A DNA stretch of 17,384 bases from Candidatus Delongbacteria bacterium (GCA_017997825.1 JAGOEH010000059.1:1-17384); one strand, 5' to 3'; counted from the first letter of the stretch, positions 6,066 to 14,600 are shown. Made by a program: numbers and translations. The notes: a model not told the origin generated them from the sequence alone.

Positions 6066-8512
6066 GGAACAACGACCGGTTTTTCGATCCATTTTCCCAC
6101 GCAGGACAGTAATTGATCTTGGGTCATCGGTTTGCTGATATAGTCGTCAAACCCGTGATTCATCATCTGTTGCCGATCCTCGGCCATGGCAAATGCCGTC
6201 TGGGCGATGATGATCAGTTCCGGGCGGAATGATTTGATCTGTTTAGCGGCTTCAATTCCGTTCATAATCGGCATTTTAATATCCATCATCACTAAACTGA
6301 TATGGGGATTTCCCTGACAACATGCCACAGCTTCCTTCCCGTTTTTGGCGTGTAGAATGGTATAGTGTTTCTCGAGAAGAACCTGTTCAATATAGAAATA
6401 ATTGGTTTCCTCATCTTCGGCCACCAGGATGAGTGGATTGGATCCGATGGGGGCCGGCTGTGGAAGAAATACCGGATGATAGGGAATCGTGAAGAAAAAG
6501 GTGGATCCCTCAGTGGGAGATGAAGTTACCCAGATTTTACCTCCCAACAGTTCAACATAAGCCTTTGAGATGGCCAGTCCTAAGCCGGTTCCTCCGTACT
6601 GGCGGGTCAGCGAGGTTTCGCCCTGCCGAAAACGATCGAATATGAAGGAATGAAACTCAGGCCGGATTCCTATACCGGTATCTCGGATAAAAAACTCCAG
6701 GGTATCGCCATGACGGTTATACCCATATTCAATGTATCCCTGATGGGTAAATTTAATGGCATTGCTGATCAGGTTGGAGAGAATCTGTTTGAGTTTGATG
6801 CGGTCGGTGGAAATAGTGGCTTCCTGATCGCTGAGTTCTTGTTTGAAGTATAGGTTCAGATTGGATTTGTCGGCATTCGGTTTGTAAAAGGAGAACAATT
6901 CCAACAGGATATTGTTGACATTGGTTGTTTCACTATTAATCTGCATCTGGCCGGTTTCGATCTTGGAAATATCCAGAATATCGTTGACAATGCTCAACAG
7001 CTGCTGACAGCTTTCGTTGATGATGGTGGTGTATTGGGTCCGCTTCTGTTCTGAAATATCCGGGGTGGTGAGAAGGTTGGCAAATCCGATGATGCCATTC
7101 ATCGGAGTTCTGATCTCATGGGACATATTGCACAGGAAGGCTGATTTCAAGCGGTCACCCTCTTCGGCCTTTTCTTTGGCCCTGATCAGCTCCTCACGGT
7201 GGTTGAATTTTTCAATGATTTTCCATACCGTATCCATCATCAGGGTAATCTGATGATGGTCTGAATTAGTGTATTCACCGGATTTATCGGCGATTCCGAT
7301 GATAGCCTTGATTTCATTATCAATAATCACCGGGAGAATCAGGGCATTGGAGATCGATTGATCATCCTGTAGGATATTAAGGTTTTTCTTTCGGATCGCT
7401 TTGCGTTCGGATATGGCTTCCCGGCACCAGTCCTTGCAGATATCCATGGGATGAATGATACAGGCCACCGGCTGATAGTCTTGATCCATTCGAATGGAAG
7501 AATGATGGAGAAGGATTTGGTTATTCTCCTGATAGGTGTAGATAAATCCGTAACGGCTTTCCGACAGCTTTAAGGCCTCATGGAGAACCATATTGATGAG
7601 GTCGTCGCTGGAGTCGGCTGAATACTGAGCGATTCGCAACAGGCTTTCCAACCGTTCATTGTTCTGTTTGACCAGTTGTTCGGCTTTTTTTTGGGGGGAG
7701 ATATCCATAAAGGTGACGATGACCTGAAAAAAACGGTTGTTTTCATCAAAGAGGGGGATTGCATTGACCGTGACCCAAAGCACTTTATGACCTTTGGTTT
7801 TGCGCAGTCCCAGGGTGCGGTCGGAGAGAGGCTGCTGAGTCTGAATCACTTGATAAACCGGGTAGGATTCCGGCGGAAGCGCTTCCCCTTTTTCATCCAG
7901 CATAATCCATTCTTTGTCGAAGGTTCCCGGATCCCATTGTCCCGGATTGGTAATCCCCAGTAATTCATAAGCTTTCCGGTTCAGAAGGAGCAGATGGTTG
8001 TGGTTGTCATAAACCATGACCGCTGCCTGGATCTTTTGGATGAACATCCGGTATTTTTCTTCACTATGTTGGAATGCCGATTCAGTCTGCTTTCTGGAAC
8101 TTATATCTTTAACGATACCAATAATTCCAATGATCTCTTCCTTTGAATTCCGGATGGTATTGATTGACATATCGGCCCACACGATCCGCCCGTCTTTGTT
8201 AATAAAACGCCGTTCCACACTGTATGGCGTTTTGTCTCCGCTGATGACAGACCGAAATTTGGATCGGGTATCCGCTTGGTCATCCGGGTGGATAAACTGA
8301 ATCGCCGGCTGGCCGATCATCTCCTTGCGAGAATATCCGATTATCTCCTGAGTGTATTCATTGACTTGGATGATGATTCCTTTGATATCCAGGATGATGA
8401 TGGAAATTCCGACTGAATTGAACAAGGAATCAATCAAGTAAGAATGAACCAGAGCCTCTTGTTCTTCGCTTTTTTTATGATCCTGGGGGATTGTGACGCT
8501 CTCCGTATCCAT
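6062..8512 (-). CDS. PAS-PAS-GAF hybrid histidine kinase with C-terminal receiver
   Basis: An 816-aa protein with no convincing membrane segment, so a cytoplasmic sensor. Order: PAS at about 28-145 (ending DISSRKQTE); PAS at about 150-280 (ending FMDISPQKKAE); GAF-like domain at about 295-440 (RYGFIYTYQENNQ, then ALILPVIIDNEIKAIIGIAD); short coiled coil; HisKA with FLCNMSHEIRTPMNG and His465; HATPase_c with LISNAIKF, DTGIGI and GGTGLGLAIS; REC at about 697-812 with AEDEE, phosphoacceptor Asp744 (MMDIKMP) and the late Lys in ISKPM. All kinase and receiver key residues are intact. The HEIRTP type and receiver match BarA/ArcB-like hybrids, but no HPt domain follows. The start is ATG with GAGGAGAA upstream (8517-8524). 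The gene is monocistronic and tail-to-tail with the 201-aa gene. Signal and phosphorelay partner are unknown. Confidence 0.93.
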   Translation of the reverse strand: MDTESVTIPQDHKKSEEQEALVHSYLIDSLFNSVGISIIILDIKGIIIQVNEYTQEIIGYSRKEMIGQPAIQFIHPDDQADTRSKFRSVISGDKTPYSVERRFINKDGRIVWADMSINTIRNSKEEIIGIIGIVKDISSRKQTESAFQHSEEKYRMFIQKIQAAVMVYDNHNHLLLLNRKAYELLGITNPGQWDPGTFDKEWIMLDEKGEALPPESYPVYQVIQTQQPLSDRTLGLRKTKGHKVLWVTVNAIPLFDENNRFFQVIVTFMDISPQKKAEQLVKQNNERLESLLRIAQYSADSSDDLINMVLHEALKLSESRYGFIYTYQENNQILLHHSSIRMDQDYQPVACIIHPMDICKDWCREAISERKAIRKKNLNILQDDQSISNALILPVIIDNEIKAIIGIADKSGEYTNSDHHQITLMMDTVWKIIEKFNHREELIRAKEKAEEGDRLKSAFLCNMSHEIRTPMNGIIGFANLLTTPDISEQKRTQYTTIINESCQQLLSIVNDILDISKIETGQMQINSETTNVNNILLELFSFYKPNADKSNLNLYFKQELSDQEATISTDRIKLKQILSNLISNAIKFTHQGYIEYGYNRHGDTLEFFIRDTGIGIRPEFHSFIFDRFRQGETSLTRQYGGTGLGLAISKAYVELLGGKIWVTSSPTEGSTFFFTIPYHPVFLPQPAPIGSNPLILVAEDEETNYFYIEQVLLEKHYTILHAKNGKEAVACCQGNPHISLVMMDIKMPIMNGIEAAKQIKSFRPELIIIAQTAFAMAEDRQQMMNHGFDDYISKPMTQDQLLSCVGKWIEKPVVVP

Positions 8513-8866
8513 GATGTTCTCCTCGATCTGACGGGTCTATGATCGTTTCAAGCGGCTTGGCTTCAATCAAGCTGAAGAATTCAATCGGAACCGAATAGTC
8601 ATCGTTAATATTTCACCGATAAAGCCCTACTATAATATTTAATTCCTTTTAAGCGGTATCACAAGTTTTTTTTTATCCTGAAAAAAACATAATCACCTAT
8701 CATCTCTTCCCTTATCCATCAATTCATCCGGATCGGCTGTTACGGATTGAAATTCAATTTGCTAATGATTGGAACAGATTGATGGTAAATGCGTTCATGG
8801 TCGGTCATGAAGAAAACAGTTGACATTCGATGAGTAATCATTTTAATTAAAGAATGGGGATTATGG

Positions 8867-8895
8867 TTCATATCCGATTTTGCCACCCCTATAAG
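8867..8895 (+). promoter_or_regulatory. Candidate sigma70 promoter for the AsmA gene
   Basis: TTCATA (8867-8872), a 17-bp spacer and TATAAG (8890-8895) match 4 of 6 and 5 of 6 consensus bases. The predicted transcription start (about 8902) falls in the palindrome at 8901-8914, leaving a leader of about 155 nt. Confidence 0.33.
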
Positions 8896-8900
8896 GTTGA

Positions 8901-8914
8901 TCAATCCGGATTGA
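8901..8914. promoter_or_regulatory. Perfect 14-bp palindrome, possible operator
   Basis: TCAATCCGGATTGA is a perfect palindrome with no loop, flanked by GGTTGA on the left and ACC on the right, which extend the symmetry imperfectly. It lies at the predicted +1 of the AsmA promoter, where a dimeric repressor could act. Short GATC and CCGG words are common throughout this window, so chance occurrence is possible. Confidence 0.3.
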
Positions 8915-9043
8915 ACCGGTTGGCCTGTTGGATTTTATCTCTTGTATGAATGGATGCGAGCGGATTAATACGCGGCATCATATTTTTATTGATGATGGAT
9001 ACCAAGTTAAAGACTGGGCTGAATAATCAAGCAAGAATCGAGC

Positions 9044-9049
9044 AAGGAG
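9044..9049 (+). promoter_or_regulatory. Shine-Dalgarno that fixes the AsmA start at 9056
   Basis: AAGGAG ends 6 nt before ATG 9056 and directly touches the upstream in-frame TTG (9050). Only the ATG has workable spacing. Confidence 0.75.
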
Positions 9050-9055
9050 TTGTTT

Positions 9056-11836
9056 ATGTCCCGATTTATTAAAATCATCATGATTACAGCATTAGCAATT
9101 GCAGTCCTTCTGATTGGACTGTTGATTACCCTCCGGATCATGTTTCCCAAGGAAAAGATCATGGCGATGGTATTGCCGGTGATATCCAAGACCTTAAATC
9201 GGGACGTGGTCATCCGGGATGTGGGTTTTTCTGTTTTTCCCGATTTGGCGGTACAGCTTGAGAAGCTTCAGATTGCCAATGATACTGCTGTTGGTTTTTC
9301 CCGGGATATCCCATGGTTGAAGCTGGAGAATTTCAGATTGGAATTGAGTTGGAAGAGTTTATTGAAACGTCAATTAGTGATCAATGAAATCCGGCTGGAT
9401 CAACAGGAATTATGGATTGAAGTTAATTCGGAGGGCCGCTATAATTTTGAGAGTCTGGGCGGGATATCCGAATCACCTGATCCGGCTTTGGAGAGCGATA
9501 CGCTTGACGCACCGGCCATGCCGGCCGGGATAACCCTGAATCTGAAATCACTGAGCATCAATCAAGGAAAGATCGTTTACAGCGATCATGCCCTCGATCA
9601 AACCGTAGTGCTGGGTGATATCAATCAGCAAACCTCATTGGTCAGTGATGCCGATTTTAATGATATCCGGTTGAACGGAACCATGACAATCCGCCAGGTT
9701 CGGGTTGACGATCGAACGATTCCCAAAGAGATTCCGGAGCTTCAGCTTTCCCTGGACCATGAGATTCATATCAACCTGACAGCCGGGCAGATTGAACTGA
9801 CGAGAATCAGAGCGTCGCTTCAGAAATTTTATGTTGATCTTAAGGGGATGGTCAACGATTATCACAGTCTTCCTCACTATGATCTGACGATTGAAACCGA
9901 TACCTTTCTGCTGGATGATATCATTCACGAGATTCCGCCATCACTTTATCCGAATATAGCCAAAATCAAGGCCGGCGGGAGATTTGGTCTGAATGCCCGG
10001 ATCTCGGGAGTGATCGACAGCCTGAATCCCGAGCGTTTACCTGCAATCCAGGGGACTCTTTTTGTGGATGATGGATCGATTCGTTATCAGGGATTTGAGA
10101 AAGGGATCGATGATCTGGATTTAAGGATGGTTTTCACGGATGATGAGATTAATCTCAATGATTTGCGGATCCGCTCCGGTGCTGATTCGATTCGTTTTCA
10201 TTTCCGGCTTTCTCATTTCAATGCCCCGCTGATCGATGGTGAATTGGCCGCCGAGATTAACCTGGACCAATTGAAGACAATGATGCCGATGCCTCAGGAA
10301 TTTGATCTGCAGGGCCGGATTAGTTCCCAATTGCGGATCGTCGGCCAAGTGGATACTCTTGATTATCAAAAACTGAATGTGAACGGGAAAACCCTGCTTC
10401 GGGGCATTCGAGTCCAAACCCCGGAATTGCCGGCTCCTTTGACGATGGAGGCCGAAGCCTCATTCAGCAATGCATTGATTCAAATCAAGCCGCTTACCAT
10501 TCAATTGGGATCCTCGGATATGCGGCTTGACCTGTCAATCCGGGATTTTCTGCCGGTTTTGACTTCACGTCAGCCGGATCCCCACCGCCCGATCATGGTC
10601 AGCGGTAATTTGACCTCAAGCCGTCTCGATCTGGATCAGATTATGAATCACTGGATCGAAATCGATACCCTCCCTCCAGCCGATTCCGATTCCCTGAACC
10701 TGGATCTGGATCAACCCTTTCCCGAGCTGGAGATCATGCCACTGAATCTGGATTTTAAAATGAATTGCCGACAGATACGGTATTTCAATCTGGATTGTAC
10801 AGATTTCAAAGCTTGGGTGACATTTCGCAACCAGCGTTTGAATCAGAATGCCTCTGCCCGGTTATACCAGGGCACACTGACTCAGGATTTTGAGATGACC
10901 TTCGGAACGGATCGTTTGCTGGGATTTCAGATGGGACTGATCACCCATCAGGTAGAAGCCAACGATTTTATTTCGCGTTTGAATGATCTTGCTCCGACCG
11001 ATCTGAAGCTTTTCAGACAATTGCGGAATACGGACAGTGTTCTGTATGGAAAGAGCGATATTCAAGCCCGATTTGAAACTGAGGGACGTACATTACGGGA
11101 AATCAGACGTAATCTGGTCGGGCGTTGTCGAATCGATGTTCGGCAAGGCCGGATCGAAAAGAATCGTCTGATGGAATCGATTTTTTCGGCAGCCGGGAAA
11201 GTCGATGAACTTTTGGTCAAGACCGGGTATGACAAGATGCTTTTCACGCCATCCCGCATGGAATTCCGGGATATGTTCTCTGAGCTGTTGATACAGGATG
11301 AAAAAGTGATCCTGGATGAATTCAGAACCTCGAGCGGGCAGGGGGATTGGCGTCTGACCGGATATGCGACCTTCGACGGCGGTATCGATTTGACCGTCGC
11401 CGCTAAGCTGAGTTCAGAGTATTCAAAACGTTTGACCGGTCTTGAAAGCCGCGGAAAACAGGGGCTTCAGCAATTGCTGCAATCGGTCGGTGCCGAAAAA
11501 GTTTCAGGCTTGACGGACCGGATCGGGATTCCTAAAGACAGGAATGGCCGGGTGACCATTAATATTGGAATTACAGGGGATACGGAACGAATGAAGGGGG
11601 AGTGGAGAGGATTCGGCAGCCCGGATGATGGATCGGCACCCGCTGCGACATCGGGTACGGCTGCCGTGACGGACAGTCTGAAACAGACGGCCGCTCAAAC
11701 CATCAATGCGGCTCAGGACTCGCTCCAGAAACGATTGGAAGTGGAAAAGAAAAAACAGGAAGAGGCAGCCCGGAAAAAACTGGAAGACGAAAAGAAAAAA
11801 ATCCAGGAGCAACTCAAGAAACGGTTTAAATTCTAA
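9056..11836 (+). CDS. AsmA-family envelope protein
   Basis: A 926-aa protein with one N-terminal membrane anchor (about residues 5-27, FIKIIMITALAIAVLL) and then the AsmA signature: an amphipathic start, KTLNRDVVIRDVGFSVFPDLAV, and a long series of beta-strand repeats. Near 680-780 the text (LRRNLVGRCRIDVRQGRIE, then DEFRTSSGQGDWRLTG) matches the AsmA C-terminal domain. AsmA-like proteins span the periplasm and are linked to lipid transport or outer-membrane assembly, which supports a diderm host. Residues about 865-926 form an Ala/Gln then Lys/Glu-rich tail (KKKQEEAARKKLEDEKKK), probably a charged helix. The chosen start is ATG 9056, 6 nt after AAGGAG (9044-9049). The in-frame TTG at 9050 abuts that Shine-Dalgarno and cannot use it. 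The gene is monocistronic and convergent with the phosphorelay operon. The cargo is unknown. Confidence 0.9.
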   Translation: MSRFIKIIMITALAIAVLLIGLLITLRIMFPKEKIMAMVLPVISKTLNRDVVIRDVGFSVFPDLAVQLEKLQIANDTAVGFSRDIPWLKLENFRLELSWKSLLKRQLVINEIRLDQQELWIEVNSEGRYNFESLGGISESPDPALESDTLDAPAMPAGITLNLKSLSINQGKIVYSDHALDQTVVLGDINQQTSLVSDADFNDIRLNGTMTIRQVRVDDRTIPKEIPELQLSLDHEIHINLTAGQIELTRIRASLQKFYVDLKGMVNDYHSLPHYDLTIETDTFLLDDIIHEIPPSLYPNIAKIKAGGRFGLNARISGVIDSLNPERLPAIQGTLFVDDGSIRYQGFEKGIDDLDLRMVFTDDEINLNDLRIRSGADSIRFHFRLSHFNAPLIDGELAAEINLDQLKTMMPMPQEFDLQGRISSQLRIVGQVDTLDYQKLNVNGKTLLRGIRVQTPELPAPLTMEAEASFSNALIQIKPLTIQLGSSDMRLDLSIRDFLPVLTSRQPDPHRPIMVSGNLTSSRLDLDQIMNHWIEIDTLPPADSDSLNLDLDQPFPELEIMPLNLDFKMNCRQIRYFNLDCTDFKAWVTFRNQRLNQNASARLYQGTLTQDFEMTFGTDRLLGFQMGLITHQVEANDFISRLNDLAPTDLKLFRQLRNTDSVLYGKSDIQARFETEGRTLREIRRNLVGRCRIDVRQGRIEKNRLMESIFSAAGKVDELLVKTGYDKMLFTPSRMEFRDMFSELLIQDEKVILDEFRTSSGQGDWRLTGYATFDGGIDLTVAAKLSSEYSKRLTGLESRGKQGLQQLLQSVGAEKVSGLTDRIGIPKDRNGRVTINIGITGDTERMKGEWRGFGSPDDGSAPAATSGTAAVTDSLKQTAAQTINAAQDSLQKRLEVEKKKQEEAARKKLEDEKKKIQEQLKKRFKF

Positions 11837-11838
11837 TT

Positions 11839-11853
11839 CCGGCCTGTCGCCGG
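11839..11853. terminator. Weak hairpin between convergent genes
   Basis: CCGGC (11839-11843) pairs with GCCGG (11849-11853) around a 5-nt loop, just after the AsmA stop. A T-rich stretch (CTTGTTTTG) follows 7 nt later on the plus strand. The 5-bp stem and distant T run make it a marginal terminator. It is listed because the 54-bp gap between convergent genes holds nothing else. Confidence 0.25.
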
Positions 11854-11890
11854 TCGGTATCTTGTTTTGAGGACCGGGACTAATGGGCGA

Positions 11891-12286
11891 TCAGGAATTG
11901 ATTGTTAGCATGGTCTGGATTTTGTCGGCCAGTTCATTGAGGGTAAAGGGTTTTTGGATGAATCCGACCCGGCCTCCGGATGAGAATACTGATGCCATGT
12001 CTTGAGCATAATATCCGCTGGAGATGATTATCCGAGCTGAGGGATTGATTCTGATCAATTCATGATAGGTCTGTTCTCCATCCATTTGGGGCATGGTTAG
12101 ATCCAGTATCACCAGATCGATGCTGCCGGATTGTTCCTGATAGATAGTAACGGCTTCACATCCCCCAGAGACGGTAATGGCCTCATAGTCCAGTCGTTCC
12201 AGCATCATTTTCCCGATCATTCGGATCGATTCTTCATCATCGACCAGCATGATCCGGGTTTTAACCGGGTTACCGCGTTCATCCAT
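11891..12286 (-). CDS. Stand-alone CheY-like receiver, third gene of phosphorelay operon
   Basis: A 131-aa single receiver domain with the acidic pair in MLVDDEE, phosphoacceptor Asp62 (VILDLTMP), the switch Ser in IISSGY and Lys in FIQKPF. It has no output domain. The sequence closely resembles the C-terminal receivers normally fused to PAS kinases (LLVDDEE, then SSGY). It begins 12 nt after the REC-PAS-kinase stop and in the same frame. Translating through that TAA would join the kinase to this receiver by a linker of about 20-30 residues, the usual hybrid layout. ATG 12286 has only a weak GCGAG upstream, so translation may depend on termination of the previous gene. Likely function is phosphate acceptor or sink for that kinase; the effector is unknown. 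The stop is TGA. Confidence 0.9.
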   Translation of the reverse strand: MDERGNPVKTRIMLVDDEESIRMIGKMMLERLDYEAITVSGGCEAVTIYQEQSGSIDLVILDLTMPQMDGEQTYHELIRINPSARIIISSGYYAQDMASVFSSGGRVGFIQKPFTLNELADKIQTMLTINS

Positions 12287-12298
12287 ATTAAGCTCGCT

Positions 12299-13870
12299 TT
12301 ACTGGTTTGAAGGTTGATCGTCGGCCGATGGAAACAATAGGGTAAAGGAAGAGCCTTCGCCCGGTCGGCTGCTGATTTGAATGATCCCGCGATGGCTTCG
12401 AACGATTCCAATTACGGCGGCCATTCCTAATCCACGGCCGGTAAATTTGGTGGAAAAGAAGGGTTCGTAAATCCGGCGGATGGTTTCCTGGTTCATTCCG
12501 CAGCCGGTATCAAGAACTTCAAGTTTAAGATAGAAATGAGCATCCGTGATCGGATGAAATGAGGAATCTTCGATCGGAGGGAGTGGTCCGGGAACGATCC
12601 CGGTGCTGATGGTTATGATTCCGGCTTCGTTTTCAAGGGCTTCCGAGGCATTGGTCGTCAGATTCATGATCACCTGGCGCATCTGAGTGGCATCCCCTGC
12701 TATGGCCGGGGCCTCCTCATCCAGATCCAGGTGAAGCATGGCATTCAAAGTGATCGATTTTTTCAGGATGGGAATCATATCGTCAATCAGCCGGTTCAAA
12801 TCGATCCGTTCCGTTTGAAATTTTCCCCTGCCGGAATAAGCCAGCATTTGGCGGCTGATATCGGCAGCATGGTTGGCAGCCTTTTCTATTTCACGGAGAT
12901 GGCTGATAACGGGAGAATCCGGAGGCAGCTTCATTCTGGCCAAATCAATATATCCCATGATGCCCATCAGAATATTGTTGAAATCATGGGCCATACCCCC
13001 CGACAGGATTCCCAGACTCTCCAGCTTTTGAACATGCAGGATCCTGCGTTCCATTTCCAGCCGATCCGCTTCGGCCTTTTTCCGCTCTGTTATGTCCGAT
13101 ACAATTCCCTCAATATGGGTTAATTCTCCCGCCTGATTTTTAACAAAGTAATTTTTTTGCAGCAGCCAACGTTTGACACCTGATTTATCAAAGATTTGAT
13201 ACTCAAAGGTATCCGGTGCCTGATCGTGTATAATCATAGCCCATTTCTGCTGAAAATAATCCTGGAATTCCGGAGTGAACAATGCCTTCAACAGGCCCGG
13301 ATCCCGATAAAAATCCTCCGGCTCATAGCCGCATATCGATTGACAGGCCGGACTGATATAGTCATAGCGTCCGGTCTGCAACGAGAGACGAAATATCATG
13401 TCCCTGGCGTTTTCAACCAACCTCCGGTATTTACTTTCACTCTCTCGTAAGGCGTCTTCGGCTAAAATCCGTTTTTGGAGATTCTGCCAATCCCTAAGGG
13501 TTCGTTCAACAATCCGGGGCATCTCGCGGAATGTGGTTTCCGATTTGGTCAGGTAATCCATGGCCCCCGATTTGATGAGACTGACCGCCGTTTCTTCATC
13601 CCCGCATCCGGTAATGATCAGCACCGGCCATTCCATGGCCTGAATGCTTCCTTTCAATAGTTCACCGGCCTGACCATCCGGGAGATTTAAATCGGTAATA
13701 ATTAAATCCGGCGTGAACCGCTTGATCTGAAAACGGAATTGCTGTATTGTGTTGACAATATAAATCTGATAAAGCTGATTGGAACTGCTCAGATTCCGGC
13801 TGATGGCTTCGGCGTGAGCATCATCATCCTCAATGAGTAAGATGGAGATCGGAGCCGACGATTCGATCAT
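12299..13870 (-). CDS. REC-PAS sensor histidine kinase, second gene of phosphorelay operon
   Basis: A 523-aa cytoplasmic kinase. Order: REC at about 6-125 with LLIEDDD, phosphoacceptor Asp60 (ITDLNLP), TG and Lys (LTKSE); linker helix; PAS at about 145-265 (ending IVSDITERKKAE); HisKA with GGMAHDFNN and His295; HATPase_c with MNLTTNASEAL, DTGCGM, EPFFSTK and GRGLGM. The chosen start is ATG 13870, with AAAAGGA (13876-13882) 5 nt upstream; its ATGA overlaps the TGA of the preceding receiver gene, the classic coupling signal. An upstream in-frame ATG at 13900 would add 10 residues and lacks a clear Shine-Dalgarno. The N-terminal receiver probably lets another kinase or the Rcp1-like partner modulate it. 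The stop is TAA; an in-frame receiver gene follows 12 nt later. Confidence 0.93.
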   Translation of the reverse strand: MIESSAPISILLIEDDDAHAEAISRNLSSSNQLYQIYIVNTIQQFRFQIKRFTPDLIITDLNLPDGQAGELLKGSIQAMEWPVLIITGCGDEETAVSLIKSGAMDYLTKSETTFREMPRIVERTLRDWQNLQKRILAEDALRESESKYRRLVENARDMIFRLSLQTGRYDYISPACQSICGYEPEDFYRDPGLLKALFTPEFQDYFQQKWAMIIHDQAPDTFEYQIFDKSGVKRWLLQKNYFVKNQAGELTHIEGIVSDITERKKAEADRLEMERRILHVQKLESLGILSGGMAHDFNNILMGIMGYIDLARMKLPPDSPVISHLREIEKAANHAADISRQMLAYSGRGKFQTERIDLNRLIDDMIPILKKSITLNAMLHLDLDEEAPAIAGDATQMRQVIMNLTTNASEALENEAGIITISTGIVPGPLPPIEDSSFHPITDAHFYLKLEVLDTGCGMNQETIRRIYEPFFSTKFTGRGLGMAAVIGIVRSHRGIIQISSRPGEGSSFTLLFPSADDQPSNQ

Positions 13871-14334
13871 GGGGATCCTTTTGGGGGATATTGATTCCAT
13901 GCCAGCCAGTAATGCCCCAGCGAGTTCAATAGCCGGGTGAACTGATCGGAATCCAGCGGTTTTACAAGATAACTGTTGACATAATGGGAATAGGCTTGCT
14001 GCATGTCCGTCTCGGCATGGGATGTGGTCAGAACAATGATTGGAATCGCACTGATGCGGGGATCGGATTTAATCCGTTCCAATACCTCCTGCCCGTCAAT
14101 TTTGGGCAGACGCAGATCCAGCAGGATTAAATGCGGCATCGGACTGGCGGCCGGATCCTGATAGGCTCCCCTTCGGAAAAGATAATCGATGGCTTGCTGT
14201 CCATCCGACAAATGGATGATACGATGTATCAATCGATGATGGGCCAGATTCCGCATAATGATCTCCGCATGAGCCGGATCATCTTCGATGTAAAGGATTG
14301 TCAACGGGGGAAGGATATTCATCGTCATTTCCAT
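13867..14334 (-). CDS. Rcp1-like stand-alone response regulator, first gene of phosphorelay operon
   Basis: A 155-aa single receiver of the Rcp1 type (phytochrome- and PAS-kinase-associated regulators). Evidence: YIEDDPAHAEIIMRNL at the start, the insert with LSDGQQAIDYLFRRGAY, phosphoacceptor Asp73 (LLDLRLPKIDGQEVL), VLTTS, NSYLVKP with the conserved Lys, and the aromatic C-terminus (HYWLAWN). There is no output domain. It is normally the phosphate acceptor for a nearby sensor kinase; here the kinase gene starts inside its stop (ATGA). ATG 14334 has no Shine-Dalgarno. In-frame ATGs at 14328 and 14322 are alternatives, and 14322 has GGAA 7 nt upstream, so the true protein may be 2-4 residues shorter. 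A near-consensus promoter lies about 190 bp upstream. Confidence 0.92.
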   Translation of the reverse strand: MEMTMNILPPLTILYIEDDPAHAEIIMRNLAHHRLIHRIIHLSDGQQAIDYLFRRGAYQDPAASPMPHLILLDLRLPKIDGQEVLERIKSDPRISAIPIIVLTTSHAETDMQQAYSHYVNSYLVKPLDSDQFTRLLNSLGHYWLAWNQYPPKGSP

Positions 14335-14525
14335 GTTAAAATAATCGTGGTTGAGATTACCGATCGATCAATCCCGATGGTGCCGTTCGATTGATCCCAT
14401 TTGTCGGCGTATCGGCGTTTTGAACAACCGATAACCTTAAAGTAACCGTCAAAGGCGACGACTGCCGATCCGGTTATGCTTTTTGATCCATGAATTATTC
14501 GATTTGATGAAAACTCTTACCTTCA
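14335..14525 (-). promoter_or_regulatory. Long leader of the phosphorelay operon with an inverted repeat
   Basis: From the promoter at 14526-14554 the transcript would carry about 185 nt before the first gene. It contains an 8-bp perfect inverted repeat, GATCAATC (14366-14373) and GATTGATC (14389-14396), with a 15-nt loop, about 32 nt upstream of the start. I recognise no riboswitch consensus. Whether the leader regulates translation is inference. Confidence 0.35.
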
Positions 14526-14554
14526 ATTATAATCAATTCTTCTCACTTTGGCAA
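14526..14554 (-). promoter_or_regulatory. Near-consensus sigma70 promoter of the phosphorelay operon
   Basis: On the minus strand TTGCCA (14554-14549), a 17-bp spacer and TATAAT (14531-14526). The -35 matches 5 of 6 and the -10 6 of 6 consensus bases, the best promoter in the window. It lies downstream of the MASE1 kinase stop and faces the Rcp1-like gene, so the operon need not depend on read-through from the kinase. Confidence 0.65.
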
Positions 14555-14600
14555 CTGAAATTTTCAACTCGGAATGACCGGCTTGTCTGACGATTTGTGC

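Larger units (their letters stand above)
8513..9055. other. Divergent non-coding region between hybrid kinase and AsmA gene
   Basis: These 543 bases are AT-rich with no convincing gene. The part near 8620-8700 holds AT tracts that could feed the minus-strand kinase promoter, but no well-spaced hexamer pair was found there. Toward the AsmA gene are TTGACA (8820-8825, poor -10 partner TTAATT at 8843), a better promoter candidate at 8867-8895, and a perfect 14-bp palindrome at 8901-8914. The last bases carry the AAGGAG Shine-Dalgarno of the AsmA gene. Confidence 0.5.

Noticed and set aside
8616-8623. ACCGATAA as a flagellar sigma28 -10 element
   Set aside because: No TAAA element at the required distance and no gene in the right orientation close downstream.
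8950-9072. 40-codon small frame overlapping the AsmA start
   Set aside because: No Shine-Dalgarno before its ATG, unremarkable composition, and it overlaps the AsmA ribosome site and start.
12731-13123. 130-codon plus-strand frame opposite the REC-PAS kinase
   Set aside because: Antisense shadow of conserved kinase motifs, with no Shine-Dalgarno or family match.
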